Shown here piece by piece: positions 37,172 to 46,910 of a stretch of DNA of 64,000 bases; within the stretch, counting starts at the first letter, position 1; every line of letters starts with the position of its first letter. Below the pieces are notes generated by a model. That model did no database searches. It was not told the DNA's origin and was given only the letters and a program-made list of their open reading frames with translations. The stretch is taken from NCBI RefSeq assembly GCF_022569295.1, contig NZ_JAKFIA010000001.1, positions 2,433,001-2,497,000 on the forward strand, in the 5' to 3' direction. The stretch is from Pedomonas mirosovicensis (GTDB lineage: Bacteria; Pseudomonadota; Alphaproteobacteria; Sphingomonadales; Sphingomonadaceae). A program made the position numbers and the translations under genes.

Positions 37172-38422
37172 TCAGCCCCGCGTGAAGCGGGCCACCAGCT
37201 CGACGTGGGCGGACCAGAGGAACTGACCCACCGGCCACAGGCGCTCCAGCCGATAGCCTCCATCGATCAGTAAACGCGCGTCGCGGGCAAAAGTGTTGGG
37301 ATTGCAAGAAACTGCGACAACGACCGGCACGGCGGACTTCGCAATTTCCGCGCACTGGGCCTGCGCCCCGGCGCGCGGCGGGTCAATGACCACCGCCTGG
37401 AAGCGCTTCAACTCAAGCGCGGTGAACGGACGGCGAAACAGGTCCCGGTGCTCGATCCTGACCGGCCTCTGGGCCTCGTTGGCGGCGCGCTGCAGCGCCT
37501 CCAGGCTCACCTTGCCCGCGTCGGACGCCAGCACGCGGGCCTTGGCAGACAACGGCAGGGCAAAGGTGCCCAGCCCCGCGAACAGGTCCGCAACGTCCTT
37601 CGCCTTGCCGACGGACTCGATGACGGCCGCCTGCAATGCCGCCTCGCCATCGGGCGTTGCTTGCAAAAAGGCACCCACCGGCAGGCGGACGGCGACGCCG
37701 CCGAAGCGGATGATCGGCGCGCGGCGCTCGATGATGACATCGACGCCAAGGCCGGTGTCGATGCTGAGGCGGGCAAGGTCATTCTCCTCCGCAAAGCGGG
37801 TGAGGAGTTCGTCCTGCGCCAGTCCCTTGCGCTTGAGACCGCCAAGCGTCAGGTCCACGCCCGCCTCCGTCAGGGTGACGGCGATGCTGGCGGCATGACC
37901 GTCCGTCAGCTCTTTCGCCAGCAGGCCACGCAGCGCGGGAAGCAGGCCGAACAGGGCGGGGCTGAGCACATGGCATTCGCTCAAATCCACCAGCGTGTGG
38001 GCGCGCTCTACATTGAAGCCAAGCTCGACCTGCTTGCCCCGGCGCACGGCGCGGAAGGTGGCGCGGCGGCGGGTTTGCGGCGGGCTCACATGCGGCGCGA
38101 CGATGGCATCGGGGGCAAGCGTGATGTCATGCTGCTGGAGCGCCATCAAGATGCGGTCCGTCAGCCAGCCGTGATAGAGTTCAGGCGCGACATGCTGGAG
38201 GGTACAGCCGCCACACAGGCCGAAATGCAGGCAGACGGCCTCGGCGCGGTTGGGGCCGGGGATGAGGTCGAGCACCTTGCCCTTGTCATCCACCACCACC
38301 GTATCGCCCGGCACGCCGCCGGGCACGTAGACAGGTTTGGGCAGCCCCGGCGCGGGGGCAACACCGTCGCCCTGCGCGCCCAGATGGCTCACGGTCAGGC
38401 GGGTCGCGGTCATGGTGGTCAC
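37172..38422 (-). CDS. TrmA/RlmD-family RNA (uracil-5-)-methyltransferase
   Basis: The 416-residue enzyme methylates C5 of a uridine in rRNA or tRNA. It begins with a TRAM-like domain and holds four cysteines of the iron-sulfur site (C64, C70, C73 in CLHFGLCGGC, and C150). The SAM-binding core has DLFAGLGTFALPL, followed by DPPRAGA and the catalytic cysteine in VSCNPNTFARD. Family members RlmC/RlmD modify 23S rRNA; which site applies here cannot be told. The GTG start at 38422 overlaps the tlyA stop (GTGA), so the two rRNA methylases are translationally coupled. Confidence 0.9.
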   Translation of the reverse strand: MTTMTATRLTVSHLGAQGDGVAPAPGLPKPVYVPGGVPGDTVVVDDKGKVLDLIPGPNRAEAVCLHFGLCGGCTLQHVAPELYHGWLTDRILMALQQHDITLAPDAIVAPHVSPPQTRRRATFRAVRRGKQVELGFNVERAHTLVDLSECHVLSPALFGLLPALRGLLAKELTDGHAASIAVTLTEAGVDLTLGGLKRKGLAQDELLTRFAEENDLARLSIDTGLGVDVIIERRAPIIRFGGVAVRLPVGAFLQATPDGEAALQAAVIESVGKAKDVADLFAGLGTFALPLSAKARVLASDAGKVSLEALQRAANEAQRPVRIEHRDLFRRPFTALELKRFQAVVIDPPRAGAQAQCAEIAKSAVPVVVAVSCNPNTFARDARLLIDGGYRLERLWPVGQFLWSAHVELVARFTRG

Positions 38423-39162
38423 GGCTGTCTTTCCGCAGCGATCAGAAATTCAACATTGCCTTCGGGCCCGGTGATGGGGCTCTGCGTGATGCCCACCACA
38501 TGCCAGCCGGGCTGCTCGCTCATCCACGCCTCGATATCAGCGCAGACTTCCGCATGAAGCTCGGGGTCGCGGACGACGCCGCCCTTGCCCACGCGCTCCT
38601 TGCCCACCTCGAACTGGGGCTTGATGAGAGCGATGAGCCGGGCGTGCGGCCGGGTCAAGGCCATGGCGGCGGGCAGCACGGTTTTAAGGCCGATGAAGCT
38701 GGCATCGCACACCACGAGGTCGAGCGGCTCGGGGATCTGCTCTTCCGTCAGATGGCGCGCGTTGGTTTTCTCGAGCACCACCACCCGCTCGTCCTGCCGC
38801 AGCTTCCACGCCAGCTGGCCGTGCCCCACATCGACTGCGTAGACCTTGGCCGCGCCGCGGGTCAGCGCCACGTCGGTAAAGCCGCCGGTCGAGGCCCCCA
38901 CGTCGATCACCACCGCGCCCGCAATGTCCCACCCGAAGTGGGTGAGCGCGTGGTCGAGCTTGAGCCCGCCCCGGCTGACCCAGGGGTGATCCTTGCCCTT
39001 CACCTCAAGCGCGGTGTCCTCGGCCACCGTATCGCCTGCCTTGGTGATCTTGCGCTCACCGGCGAACACCAGGCCCGCCATGATGAGCGCCTGCGCGCGG
39101 GTGCGGCTTTCCACCAGCCCCCGCTCGACCAGCAGCTGATCGACCCTTAGCTTCCGGCTCAC
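38419..39162 (-). CDS. tlyA: TlyA-family rRNA 2'-O-methyltransferase
   Basis: The 247-residue protein has an N-terminal S4 RNA-binding domain ([20 protein letters not shown], about 1-65) and an FtsJ/RrmJ methyltransferase domain with [46 protein letters not shown] and [11 protein letters not shown]. TlyA methylates the ribose of rRNA cytidines; in some species it has been called a haemolysin. The GTG start at 39162 overlaps the dxs stop by four bases. The dxs-tlyA order is common in alphaproteobacteria. Confidence 0.92.
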   Translation of the reverse strand: MSRKLRVDQLLVERGLVESRTRAQALIMAGLVFAGERKITKAGDTVAEDTALEVKGKDHPWVSRGGLKLDHALTHFGWDIAGAVVIDVGASTGGFTDVALTRGAAKVYAVDVGHGQLAWKLRQDERVVVLEKTNARHLTEEQIPEPLDLVVCDASFIGLKTVLPAAMALTRPHARLIALIKPQFEVGKERVGKGGVVRDPELHAEVCADIEAWMSEQPGWHVVGITQSPITGPEGNVEFLIAAERQP

Positions 39163-41075
39163 GCCGTTGCCGTCGCGGGGGAATTGTGGCGCAGGGCGGA
39201 CAGCGCGGCCTCGACGATGTGCGGCGCATTGAGATGCGCCTCGTCGTACATCTTCTCCGGCTTGTCCTGGTCCTGGAAGATATCGGGCAGGCGCAAGGAC
39301 CGGATCTTCAGCCCTGCGTCCAGCAGGCCTTCATCGGCCAGGTAGGTGAGCACATGCGCGCCGAAGCCGCCGATGCTTCCCTCCTCCACCGTCACCAGCA
39401 CCTCGTGGCTGAGCGCCAGCTTGCGGATGAGCGCCACGTCCAGCGGCTTTGCAAAGCGCATGTCGGCAACCGTTGCCGCCAGCCCCTTGGCGGCCAGGTC
39501 GTCCGCCGCCTTCAGCGCCTCGCCGAGGCGCGCGCCGAGCGACAGGATGGCGACCTTGGAGCCCTCGCGCACGATGCGGCCCTTGCCGATTTCGAGCCGC
39601 TGGGGCGCGGCCGGCATCTCGACGCCCAGCCCCTCGCCGCGCGGATAGCGGCAGGCGATGGGCCCGCTGTCGTGCAGCGCCATGGTGTGGACCATGTGCA
39701 CCAGCTCCGCCTCGTCAGCGGCCGCCATCACCACCATGTTCGGCAGCGAGGCGAGGTAGGTGATATCGAACGAACCGGCATGGGTCGCGCCGTCCGCCCC
39801 CACGAGCCCCGCGCGGTCGATGGCGAAGCGCACCGGCAGGTTCTGGATGCACACATCGTGCACCACCTGGTCGTAGGCGCGCTGGAGGAAGGTGGAGTAG
39901 ATCGCCGCGAACGGCCGATACCCTTGCGCTGCCAGCCCCGCCGCAAAGGTGACGGCATGCTGCTCGGCAATGCCCACATCGAACATGCGGTTGGGGAAGG
40001 CCTTGGCGAATACGTCAAGCCCGGTGCCCGAGGGCATGGCGGCGGTGATGGCGACCACCTTGTCGTCCCGCTTCGCTTCATCGACCAGCGCGTTCGCGAA
40101 CACCTTGGTGTACTGCGGCGCCTTGGCCTGCGGCTTCACCTGCGCGCCGGTGATGACGTCGAACTTGTTGACGCCATGGTATTTGTCGGCGCTGGCCTCG
40201 GCGGGCGCGTAGCCCTTGCCCTTCTTCGTCACCACATGAACGAGAATCGGCCCGTCCTTGGCGTCGCGCACGTTCTCGAGAACGGGCACCAGATGCTCGA
40301 GGTTATGCCCATCGATGGGGCCGACGTAATAAAAGCCCAGCTCCTCGAACAGGGTGCCGCCGGTCGCCATGCCGCGGGCGAACTCCTCCGCCCGCTGCGC
40401 CGCCTTGAACAGCGGGCGCGGCAGCCGCTTGGCGAGCGCCCGGCCGATGTCGCGGATCGACATGTAGGAGCCCGAGGAGAGCAGCCGGGCGAGGTACGCC
40501 GACAGGCCGCCCACCGGGGGTGCGATGGACATGTCGTTGTCGTTGAGGATGACGATGAGGCGGTTGCCCGCCTGCGCGGCGTTGTTCATGGCTTCATAGG
40601 CCATGCCGGCCGACATCGCCCCGTCGCCGATGACGGCGATGGCCTTGCCCGGCGCGTCCGCCAGCTTGTTGGCAATGGCAAAGCCCAGCGCGGCGGAGAT
40701 GGAGGTGGACGAGTGGGCGGCCCCGAAGGGATCGTACTCGCTCTCCGAGCGCTTGGTGAAGCCGGACAGGCCGCCGCCCTGGCGCAGCGTCGTCATGCGG
40801 TCGCGACGGCCGGTCAGGATCTTGTGCGGGTAGGCCTGGTGGCCCACGTCCCAGATCAGCGTGTCGCGGGGCGTGTCGAAAACGTAATGCAGCGCCACCG
40901 TCAGCTCGACGACGCCAAGCCCTGCGCCAAGATGGCCGCCGGTCTGGCTGACCACATGGATCACCTCCTGCCGCACCTCATCGGCCAGCTGGGGAAGCTG
41001 GTCGGGCGACAATTGGCGAAGATCGGCAGGCAGCCGAACCTCATCGAGCAGGGGCGTGTGCGGACGCTGGGTCAC
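39159..41075 (-). CDS. dxs: 1-deoxy-D-xylulose-5-phosphate synthase
   Basis: DXS condenses pyruvate with glyceraldehyde-3-phosphate, the first step of the MEP isoprenoid pathway, and also feeds thiamine and pyridoxal synthesis. The 638-residue enzyme has [17 protein letters not shown], the thiamine diphosphate motif [17 protein letters not shown], the [12 protein letters not shown] linker and the transketolase C-terminal domains ([30 protein letters not shown]). The GTG at 41075 is preferred because GGAG precedes it; a GTG at 41087 would add four residues. Its end overlaps the tlyA start. Confidence 0.96.
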   Translation of the reverse strand: MTQRPHTPLLDEVRLPADLRQLSPDQLPQLADEVRQEVIHVVSQTGGHLGAGLGVVELTVALHYVFDTPRDTLIWDVGHQAYPHKILTGRRDRMTTLRQGGGLSGFTKRSESEYDPFGAAHSSTSISAALGFAIANKLADAPGKAIAVIGDGAMSAGMAYEAMNNAAQAGNRLIVILNDNDMSIAPPVGGLSAYLARLLSSGSYMSIRDIGRALAKRLPRPLFKAAQRAEEFARGMATGGTLFEELGFYYVGPIDGHNLEHLVPVLENVRDAKDGPILVHVVTKKGKGYAPAEASADKYHGVNKFDVITGAQVKPQAKAPQYTKVFANALVDEAKRDDKVVAITAAMPSGTGLDVFAKAFPNRMFDVGIAEQHAVTFAAGLAAQGYRPFAAIYSTFLQRAYDQVVHDVCIQNLPVRFAIDRAGLVGADGATHAGSFDITYLASLPNMVVMAAADEAELVHMVHTMALHDSGPIACRYPRGEGLGVEMPAAPQRLEIGKGRIVREGSKVAILSLGARLGEALKAADDLAAKGLAATVADMRFAKPLDVALIRKLALSHEVLVTVEEGSIGGFGAHVLTYLADEGLLDAGLKIRSLRLPDIFQDQDKPEKMYDEAHLNAPHIVEAALSALRHNSPATATA

Positions 41076-41233
41076 GCGAAACTCCACTTCGGATAAGGAA
41101 TCATGGGCCTCTCATAACGGGGAATGGCCTGTATGTCGAATGAACAGCGCACGCTCCGTCCTCTCGGTCTTCCCGTTTGCGGGTAGATATAGGGCGGGCC
41201 TGGGCTTTTTTTCCCTGCCCAGTCCCGGCCTCG

Positions 41234-42097
41234 CTATTGCCGTCCGCCTTTCTCTCCGGCGGTTACCGCCGGCTGATGGCCGCCCACCACGTGCAGCACC
41301 CGCTGGGGGAAGGGAATTTCGATGCCGTGGCTCTCCAGCGTCTCCTTCACCCGGCGGTTCATAAACGACCAGGTCTGCATGTAGTCCGCCGCGGGCACCC
41401 AGACGCGCACGCTGAGGTCAATGCTGCTCTGGCCCAGCGCGGCGATGACCACTTCGGGCGCCGGGTCGGCCAGCGCATTGGGCAGCGCCTGCGCTTCCTC
41501 CAGAAGCAAGGCGCGGGCCTGCTCGATGTCGGTATCATAGGCCACGCCCACCACCACCTCCACCCGCCGCGACGCGTTGCGGCTATAGTTGACGATGTGC
41601 GCGGACCAGATCTGGGAATTGGGAACCGAGACGAAAAGACCATCGAACCTTTTGAGTTCGGTGGTGAACAGGCCGACGTTGACGACGGTGCCGATGATGC
41701 CGCTGATCTCCACCGTCTCGCCGACCCGCATGGGACGCAGGAACACCAGCATGATGCCTGCCGCGATGTTGGAGAGCGTGCCCTGGAGCGCAAGGCCAAT
41801 GGCAAGGCCCGCCGCGCCGAGCACGGCAAGGATGCTGGTGGACTCCACGCCGAACTTCGGCAGCGCCATGACGACGACGAGCACCATGACGCCGTAGCGC
41901 ACCACGGCGGAGAGGAACAGGGCCACCGTATCGTCGAGGCGGATGTGATCCAGCATCAGCGCGCGGGCCCGGCGGCTCATCCAGCCCGAGACGTACCAGC
42001 CGATGAGGAGAATGAGGAGGGCAGCCACGATGCCAAGACCAAGATCGACCGCCCGCTCCACCCAGGGGTAGTCCATCAGCCGCTCATACTGCTTCAT
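41234..42097 (-). CDS. MscS-family mechanosensitive ion channel
   Basis: The 287-residue protein has three N-terminal membrane helices; the third is the pore helix with the family pattern VLGAAGLAIGLALQGTLSNI. A beta domain follows (FLRPMRVGETVEISGIIGTV, FVSVPNSQIWSAHIVNYSRN) and an alpha/beta C-terminal domain. Such channels open under membrane tension to release solutes in hypo-osmotic shock. The length matches the short E. coli MscS type. It stands alone between dxs and zur. Confidence 0.93.
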   Translation of the reverse strand: MKQYERLMDYPWVERAVDLGLGIVAALLILLIGWYVSGWMSRRARALMLDHIRLDDTVALFLSAVVRYGVMVLVVVMALPKFGVESTSILAVLGAAGLAIGLALQGTLSNIAAGIMLVFLRPMRVGETVEISGIIGTVVNVGLFTTELKRFDGLFVSVPNSQIWSAHIVNYSRNASRRVEVVVGVAYDTDIEQARALLLEEAQALPNALADPAPEVVIAALGQSSIDLSVRVWVPAADYMQTWSFMNRRVKETLESHGIEIPFPQRVLHVVGGHQPAVTAGEKGGRQ

Positions 42098-42226
42098 CTG
42101 CCCTCCGTTCAGGCCCGCCGCGGTCGGGGCGCGCCCGCCGCCCCCATCTGCGTTTCTGCTCTACGTATCATGCGCGGGAGTTGTTCGGGTAGCCGAGCCA
42201 GGCGCCGCTGGCCAGCGCCTCGCGAT

Positions 42227-42691
42227 TCAACGGCCGGAGCAGGAGCCGCACAGGCCCTTCACCTCGATCACCGGATGCTCCGGCTGGAAGCCGTGCGCCT
42301 TGGCGGCGTTGCGAATCTCGCCCGAGATACCGTCGTCATCGATGTGGGTGGTGGTGCCGCAATTGTCGCAGACCAGAAAGATGCAGTCGTGCACATGGTC
42401 GGGATGGTCGCAGGCCAGGAAGGCGTTGCGGCTCTCGATCCGCTTGGCGAGGTTGGTCGCCACGAACAGATCGAGGATGCGGTAAACCGTGTTGGGGGCG
42501 ATGCGGCGCCCTTCCCTGCCCGAGACCCGCTCGGCGATATCGTAGGCGCTGGCGGGCTGCTCGAAGCTGGCAAGCGCCTCATAGACAGACTGGCGCAGGG
42601 GAGTCCATTGCTCGCCCTGACGCTCAAGCGCCGCTTCCGCCGCGGCCAACCGGCCGACAGAAGTTGTATCGATGGTATGTGCTCGCACCAT
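42227..42691 (-). CDS. zur: Fur-family regulator, Zur-like
   Basis: A 154-residue Fur-family repressor. It has the winged helix (WTPLRQSVYEALASFEQPAS, NTVYRILDLFV) and metal-binding residues in ACDHPDHVHDCIFLVCDNCG and the C-terminal CGSC pair for structural zinc. The extended N-terminus and the HDCIFLVCDNCG pattern fit Zur better than iron-sensing Fur. It is downstream of, and probably co-transcribed with, the merC-type gene, with a 76-base gap that contains its own GAGG site. Confidence 0.85.
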   Translation of the reverse strand: MVRAHTIDTTSVGRLAAAEAALERQGEQWTPLRQSVYEALASFEQPASAYDIAERVSGREGRRIAPNTVYRILDLFVATNLAKRIESRNAFLACDHPDHVHDCIFLVCDNCGTTTHIDDDGISGEIRNAAKAHGFQPEHPVIEVKGLCGSCSGR

Positions 42692-42767
42692 AAATTCCTC
42701 GCCCCAGCATTACTCCTGTTGGGGCCGCGCCGCAATCTTCACGGGCAGTTTCGCAGGGAATATGCCG

Positions 42768-43238
42768 TCAGGCCGCGTCCTGAAGCCGCGCGGACGGGGG
42801 ACAATCACAGGTGGCCGCGGTCGCGTCATGCGTGCATACGGCCGCCCCGGCTCCCGCTCCGCTCTCTGCCCCGTGGTGGTGCAGGCCCCGCCAGTTGAGA
42901 ACATGGGCCACCGCCAGAATCGCCACGCCCAGCACCGTCAGCACGGTCTCCGGCCAGCCGGCCAGGGACGGCAACACGCCGAGCGCCATCAGGCCGAGGC
43001 TGAAACTGCCGAGCAGCATGGGCGCCGCGCGGCGATGCTTCACCCAGCCCCGCCCCAGCGCCCACAGCGCCAGCACGGCGGCAATCAGCAGCGCATAGAG
43101 GTGGAATTCGTGGCTGGCGGGAACCGTCATGCTGACCGCCGACAAGCCGGCAACGAACACGCCGCTGGCCAGGCAGTGCACAAGGCACAGCCCGGACATG
43201 CCGATCGCCGATAGATCCAACCAGTCAGGCCTGAACAT
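42768..43238 (-). CDS. MerC-domain membrane protein
   Basis: The 156-residue protein has four membrane helices and the MerC metal-binding cysteines in the first helix (GLCLVHCLASG; C18 and C22). The C-terminus is rich in His and Cys (HHHGAES, CTHDATAATCDCPP), giving further metal ligands. MerC proteins in mercury operons carry Hg(II), but here the neighbour is a zur-type gene, so zinc or a related metal is more likely. GAGGAG precedes the ATG. A TGATA-N3-TATCA dyad lies 25 bases upstream. Confidence 0.82.
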   Translation of the reverse strand: MFRPDWLDLSAIGMSGLCLVHCLASGVFVAGLSAVSMTVPASHEFHLYALLIAAVLALWALGRGWVKHRRAAPMLLGSFSLGLMALGVLPSLAGWPETVLTVLGVAILAVAHVLNWRGLHHHGAESGAGAGAAVCTHDATAATCDCPPSARLQDAA

Positions 43239-43262
43239 GGATAAAGCTCCTCACGGTAGCCA

Positions 43263-43275
43263 TGATATATTATCA
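43263..43275. promoter_or_regulatory. AT-rich dyad upstream of the merC-type gene (candidate Zur box)
   Basis: TGATATATTATCA has perfect five-base arms (TGATA/TATCA) around a TAT centre and lies 25 bases upstream of the merC-type start, whose partner gene is zur. Zur operators are AT-rich dyads of this general kind. The shortness of the arms keeps this tentative. Confidence 0.45.
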
Positions 43276-43396
43276 CACTTGCCCGTCAGCAACCCTTCTT
43301 CCGCAAATATTCTAAAGTCGGCCCCTTCTCGCCGCCGGCACGCCCTTATGTCGCAGGGGCTTGGCTCGGCTTGCGGTTCCGCTTAGGTGACAGGAC

Positions 43397-44464
43397 ATGA
43401 GCGAGACCCTGGTAACCCTGCCTGCGACGGACGCGAAGACGCGCTCGAGCCGGCGTGCCATTGCGACCTGGCTGCTGCTGGTGGCCGGCCTTGTATTCCT
43501 GATGGTGGTGGTGGGCGGCGCGACCCGGCTGACGGAGTCGGGCCTGTCCATCGTGGAATGGAAACCCATCAGCGGCGCGATCCCGCCGCTGACCGATGCC
43601 GACTGGCAGGCCGAGTTCGAGGCCTACAAGAAGATCCCCGAATACCAGCAGGAGCATGCCTGGATGTCCCTGGAGGACTTCAAGGGCATCTTCTGGTGGG
43701 AGTGGAGCCACCGGCTGCTGGGGCGGCTGATCGGCCTCGTCTATGCCATTCCCTTCTTCTGGTTCCTGGCTCGCCGCCGCATCCCTGAAGGCTACAAGAA
43801 GCCGCTGTTCGGCCTCCTGCTGCTGGGCGGCCTGCAAGGGGCGATCGGCTGGTGGATGGTCTCCTCCGGGCTCTCCGAGCGCACGGACGTGAGCCATTAT
43901 CGCCTGGCGACGCACCTTGGCGTTGCGCTGACCATCTATGCCGGGCTCATCTGGACCGCGCTCAACCTGCTGGCCGACCGCACGCGCCAGAACGTGCCGC
44001 CGGGCGTCAACCGCTGGGCCCTGCCCTTCTTCGCGCTGCTTGCCCTGCAAATCGTGATGGGCGCGTTCGTCGCCGGCCTCAACGCGGGCTTTGCCTTCAA
44101 CACCTGGCCGCTGATGGGCGACAGCTTCGCCCCGCCCCACATGTGGGAGGCCGCGCTCGGCTGGCTCAACCTCTCCGAGAACGGCGTGGTGGTGCAGTTC
44201 GTGCACCGCTGCATCGCCTATGCGCTGGCCATCGTGGGCGTTCTCTGGATCCTTGCGGGCTGGCGCACAGGCATCGTCGGCATGCGCGACCGGGCCATGA
44301 TCTTCGCCATCGCGCTGGCGGCCCAGATCACGCTTGGCATCCTCACGATCATCCATGCGGTGCCGATTCCGCTCGGCGTCGCCCACCAGGGCGGCGCTGC
44401 CGCGCTGCTGGCCGCCGCGTTATACTACGCGCACCGCGGGCGCAGCATCACCCGCGTGGCATAG
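43397..44464 (+). CDS. ctaA: Heme A synthase (COX15/CtaA)
   Basis: CtaA oxidises the C8 methyl of heme O to the formyl of heme A for cytochrome aa3 oxidases. The 355-residue membrane protein has eight helices and the family motifs VVGGATRLTESGLSIVEWKP, FWWEWSHRLLGR, YRLATHLGVALT, VQFVHRCIAYAL and the heme-ligand AHQGGAAALL. The length is that of the proteobacterial type 2 form. It is divergent from merC-zur and followed by cutA. Confidence 0.95.
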   Translation: MSETLVTLPATDAKTRSSRRAIATWLLLVAGLVFLMVVVGGATRLTESGLSIVEWKPISGAIPPLTDADWQAEFEAYKKIPEYQQEHAWMSLEDFKGIFWWEWSHRLLGRLIGLVYAIPFFWFLARRRIPEGYKKPLFGLLLLGGLQGAIGWWMVSSGLSERTDVSHYRLATHLGVALTIYAGLIWTALNLLADRTRQNVPPGVNRWALPFFALLALQIVMGAFVAGLNAGFAFNTWPLMGDSFAPPHMWEAALGWLNLSENGVVVQFVHRCIAYALAIVGVLWILAGWRTGIVGMRDRAMIFAIALAAQITLGILTIIHAVPIPLGVAHQGGAAALLAAALYYAHRGRSITRVA

Positions 44465-44504
44465 GCCGCGCGGCCGGAAGGCAAGGCCGGGAGGGGGAGC
44501 GAGA

Positions 44505-44840
44505 ATGGAAAACGGGGCGGAGACAGGCGTCATCAGCATCTATGTCACCTTCCCGGCCGGCTTTGCCGTCGAGGACCTCATCGCCTCCCTGCTGGACGAG
44601 AAGCTGATCGCCTGCGCCAACCTGCTGCCGGAGATAACCTCCCTCTACATGTGGGAGGGGCGCATGGAGCGCGACCGGGAAACCGTCGCCATTCTCAAGA
44701 CATCGGCGGACCGCGCCGAGGCGCTCACCACCCGCATCCGCGCCGCCCACCCCTATGAGGTGCCCTGCATCGTCGCCTGGCCTGTTATTGGCGGATTTGC
44801 CCCCTATCTGGAGTGGGTGAAGACCCAAACCCAGGCCTGA
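44505..44840 (+). CDS. cutA: Divalent-cation tolerance protein CutA
   Basis: The 111-residue product is a CutA1-type ferredoxin-like trimeric protein, with VYVTFP-like IYVTFPAGFAVEDL, LLDEKLIACANLLPEITSLY, MWEGRMERDRETVAILKTSA and HPYEVPCIVAWPV. CutA is linked to copper and other metal tolerance, with an unclear mechanism. The ATG at 44505 follows GGGAGGGGGAG. It lies 40 bases after ctaA and may be in its transcript. Confidence 0.95.
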   Translation: MENGAETGVISIYVTFPAGFAVEDLIASLLDEKLIACANLLPEITSLYMWEGRMERDRETVAILKTSADRAEALTTRIRAAHPYEVPCIVAWPVIGGFAPYLEWVKTQTQA

Positions 44841-44882
44841 ACGGCCCAGCTCGAACGGGCCGGGCCTGAACTGGAGGCGCCC

Positions 44883-45275
44883 ATGGCCTTCGATGACCCG
44901 GTTGAGCGGCATGGCTCCCCGCGCAACGTGCTGGGCGGCCGGCTGACGGCCTGCTCCTTCGCGCCGCGCACCGGCTTTTATCGCGACGGCTGCTGCAACA
45001 CCGGGCCGGAAGACCTGGGGCTGCACCTGGTCTGCGCGGTGATGACCGAAGAATTCCTTGAATTCAGCAAGAAACGCGGCAACGACCTCACCGCCCCGCG
45101 CCCCAAGTACGACTTCAACGGGCTTGCGCCCGGCGACCGCTGGTGCCTGTGCGCCCTCAGATGGGTGGAGGCGCTGCAGGCGGGCGTCGCCCCGCCCCTG
45201 GTGCTGGAGGCGACCAACGAAGCCACGCTCCTGCTCATTCCGCTGGAGATTCTGAAGCGCCACGCGGCCGAATAG
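44883..45275 (+). CDS. DUF2237 family protein
   Basis: A 130-residue protein with the DUF2237 pattern: NVLGGRLTACSFAPRTGFYR, DGCCNTGPEDLGLHLVC, VMTEEFLEFSKKRGNDLTAP, PKYDFNGLAPGDRWCLCALR and WVEALQAG. The many conserved Cys residues and the acidic DGCC loop suggest metal binding, but the family has no known role. It follows cutA by 42 bases. Confidence 0.9.
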   Translation: MAFDDPVERHGSPRNVLGGRLTACSFAPRTGFYRDGCCNTGPEDLGLHLVCAVMTEEFLEFSKKRGNDLTAPRPKYDFNGLAPGDRWCLCALRWVEALQAGVAPPLVLEATNEATLLLIPLEILKRHAAE

Positions 45276-45303
45276 GGCGACCGGCCCATCCGCTGCCTTG
45301 CTG

Positions 45304-45365
45304 GTGGTATTATTTTACCACACAGCATAAACCCGCTTTATCCTTGACTTTGCGGCAAGCGTGCA
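45304..45365 (+). promoter_or_regulatory. Putative rplM promoter with upstream dyad
   Basis: GTGGTA (45304-45309) and TACCAC (45316-45321) form an inverted repeat around a TTATTT centre. A TTGACT -35 box follows at 45344-45349, with a candidate -10 around 45363-45371. They lie in the 157-base gap upstream of rplM. The dyad could be an operator or the tail terminator of the DUF2237 gene; the assignment is tentative. Confidence 0.4.
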
Positions 45366-45432
45366 TCAATTAGCAGCCGGTTCGGCGACGGAAACTCCGT
45401 TGCCTTTGATTTTGTGAGCACCGAGGCACACC

Positions 45433-45897
45433 ATGAAGACCTACGTCGCCAAACCGGCGGAGGTGGAAAAGAAGTGGCTGCTGATCGACGCTGACGGTCT
45501 CGTTGTGGGCCGCCTGGCTACGATCATCGCCAACCACCTGCGCGGCAAGCACAAGCCCAGCTTCACGCCCCACGTGGACTGCGGCGATAATGTCATCGTC
45601 ATCAACGCGGACAAGGTGAAGTTCACCGGCCGCAAGCTGACGCAGAAGTTCTACTACCGCCACACCGGCTACGCCGGCGGTATCAAGGAAATCCGCGCCG
45701 ACAAGGCCCTTGGCGGCCGCTTCCCCGAGCGCGTGCTCGAGAAGGCCGTGGAGCGCATGGTTCCGCGCGGCCCGCTCGGCCGTCAGCAGATGCGTAACCT
45801 GCGCGTCTACGCTGGCGCTTCGCATCCGCACGAAGCCCAGAACCCGGTTGTGCTGGACGTGGCGTCGATGAACGCCAAGAATAAGCGAGGCGCGTAA
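45433..45897 (+). CDS. rplM: 50S ribosomal protein L13
   Basis: L13 is an early-assembly protein of the large ribosomal subunit. The 154-residue product has the family features [68 protein letters not shown] and [15 protein letters not shown]. Its stop codon shares one base with the rpsI start, the usual rplM-rpsI coupling. Confidence 0.99.
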   Translation: MKTYVAKPAEVEKKWLLIDADGLVVGRLATIIANHLRGKHKPSFTPHVDCGDNVIVINADKVKFTGRKLTQKFYYRHTGYAGGIKEIRADKALGGRFPERVLEKAVERMVPRGPLGRQQMRNLRVYAGASHPHEAQNPVVLDVASMNAKNKRGA

Positions 45898-46379
45898 TGG
45901 TCGAGAAGCAAACCCTTGAGGACCTGAAGTCCCTCGGCGCTGGCGACGGCGAAGCCACCGCCGCCCCGATTCGCGAGCCGCAGATCGACTCGTATGGCCG
46001 CTCCTACGCCACCGGCAAGCGTAAGAACGCCGTTGCCCGCGTGTGGGTGAAGCCCGGCACGGGCAAGATCACCGTCAACGGCAAGGACCAGGAAGTTTAC
46101 TTCGCCCGTCCGACCCTGCGTCTGGTCATCAACCAGCCGTTCCAGGTCGCTGATCGCGAAGGCCAGTACGATGTGATCGCCACCGTGGTCGGCGGCGGTC
46201 TGTCGGGCCAGGCCGGCGCCGTGAAGCACGGCATCGCCCAGGCGCTGACCCGCTACGAGCCGGCTCTGCGCGGTCCGGTGAAGGCGGCTGGCTTCCTGAC
46301 CCGCGACGCCCGCGTCGTCGAGCGTAAGAAGTACGGCAAGGCCGGCGCCCGCCGCAGCTTCCAGTTCTCGAAGCGCTAA
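45897..46379 (+). CDS. rpsI: 30S ribosomal protein S9
   Basis: S9 sits near the decoding site of the small subunit. The 160-residue product has an alphaproteobacterial N-terminal extension, then [50 protein letters not shown], and the ending [15 protein letters not shown] whose basic tail contacts P-site tRNA. It is followed by a strong terminator. Confidence 0.99.
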   Translation: MVEKQTLEDLKSLGAGDGEATAAPIREPQIDSYGRSYATGKRKNAVARVWVKPGTGKITVNGKDQEVYFARPTLRLVINQPFQVADREGQYDVIATVVGGGLSGQAGAVKHGIAQALTRYEPALRGPVKAAGFLTRDARVVERKKYGKAGARRSFQFSKR

Positions 46380-46408
46380 GCGGTCAGGCGACAAGCCTTT
46401 ACGATTGG

Positions 46409-46446
46409 AAAGGGCGTGGCCTTCGGGCCGCGCCCTTTTTTTTTTT
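46409..46446 (+). terminator. Rho-independent terminator of the rplM-rpsI operon
   Basis: AAAGGGCGTGGCC and GGCCGCGCCCTTT form a thirteen-position stem with a TTCG loop, followed by a run of about ten T. It lies 30 bases after the rpsI stop. Confidence 0.95.
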
Positions 46447-46910
46447 GTGGCTGGGGCAAATCGGCCCCGCCACTCAACGAAAACACGAATGCCTCTAGAT
46501 CGGCTTTAAACGCCCACAGAGAGGTTTTTACCTATCACCGCTAGGGTGGTAGCGGGCAGGCAGGGAATCGCGCTGTAGCATGCCCCTACGGGGCTTTACG
46601 GGGCATCTGGCGCGCCACCCTCCCCTTCTTCGCCTCCTCGCGGCCAAGGAGGGGCAGCATCCGCACCAGCCGCAGGGACGGTACGTCGAGGCGGACGCGG
46701 GAGCCCGCGCCTTCCTCCACGATGACGACCGGCAGGCAGGCGAGCCCCAGCCCGGCTGGCGCCTAAGTCCGGCTCTTCATATAGCAAAGTCATAAGCACG
46801 TTGATTTTACTAAATAATCTTTCGGCGGAGAACCAAACGGGGCAACCATCGTTCTTCTGGCGGCACCCGCGCCTTGCGGTTGCCGCCGCAACGATCAAAC
46901 GGACCGATCC
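46447..46910. other. 464-base stretch without a confident gene
   Basis: Between the rpsI terminator and the acyltransferase. It contains a hairpin near 46582-46604 (TGCCCC with GGGGCA). On the minus strand a 58-codon open segment (46586-46762) reads GLGLACLPVVIVEEG and LRLVRMLPLLG, which recalls the end of a LysR-type regulator, but it has no start codon and no conserved core. Nothing else coding is supported. Confidence 0.4.

Noticed and set aside
39186-41096. Plus-strand open frame of 636 codons
   Set aside because: It is antisense to dxs.
46586-46762. LysR-type regulator pseudogene on the minus strand
   Set aside because: Only a short stretch resembles a LysR C-terminus and there is no start codon or helix-turn-helix; too weak to annotate as a gene.
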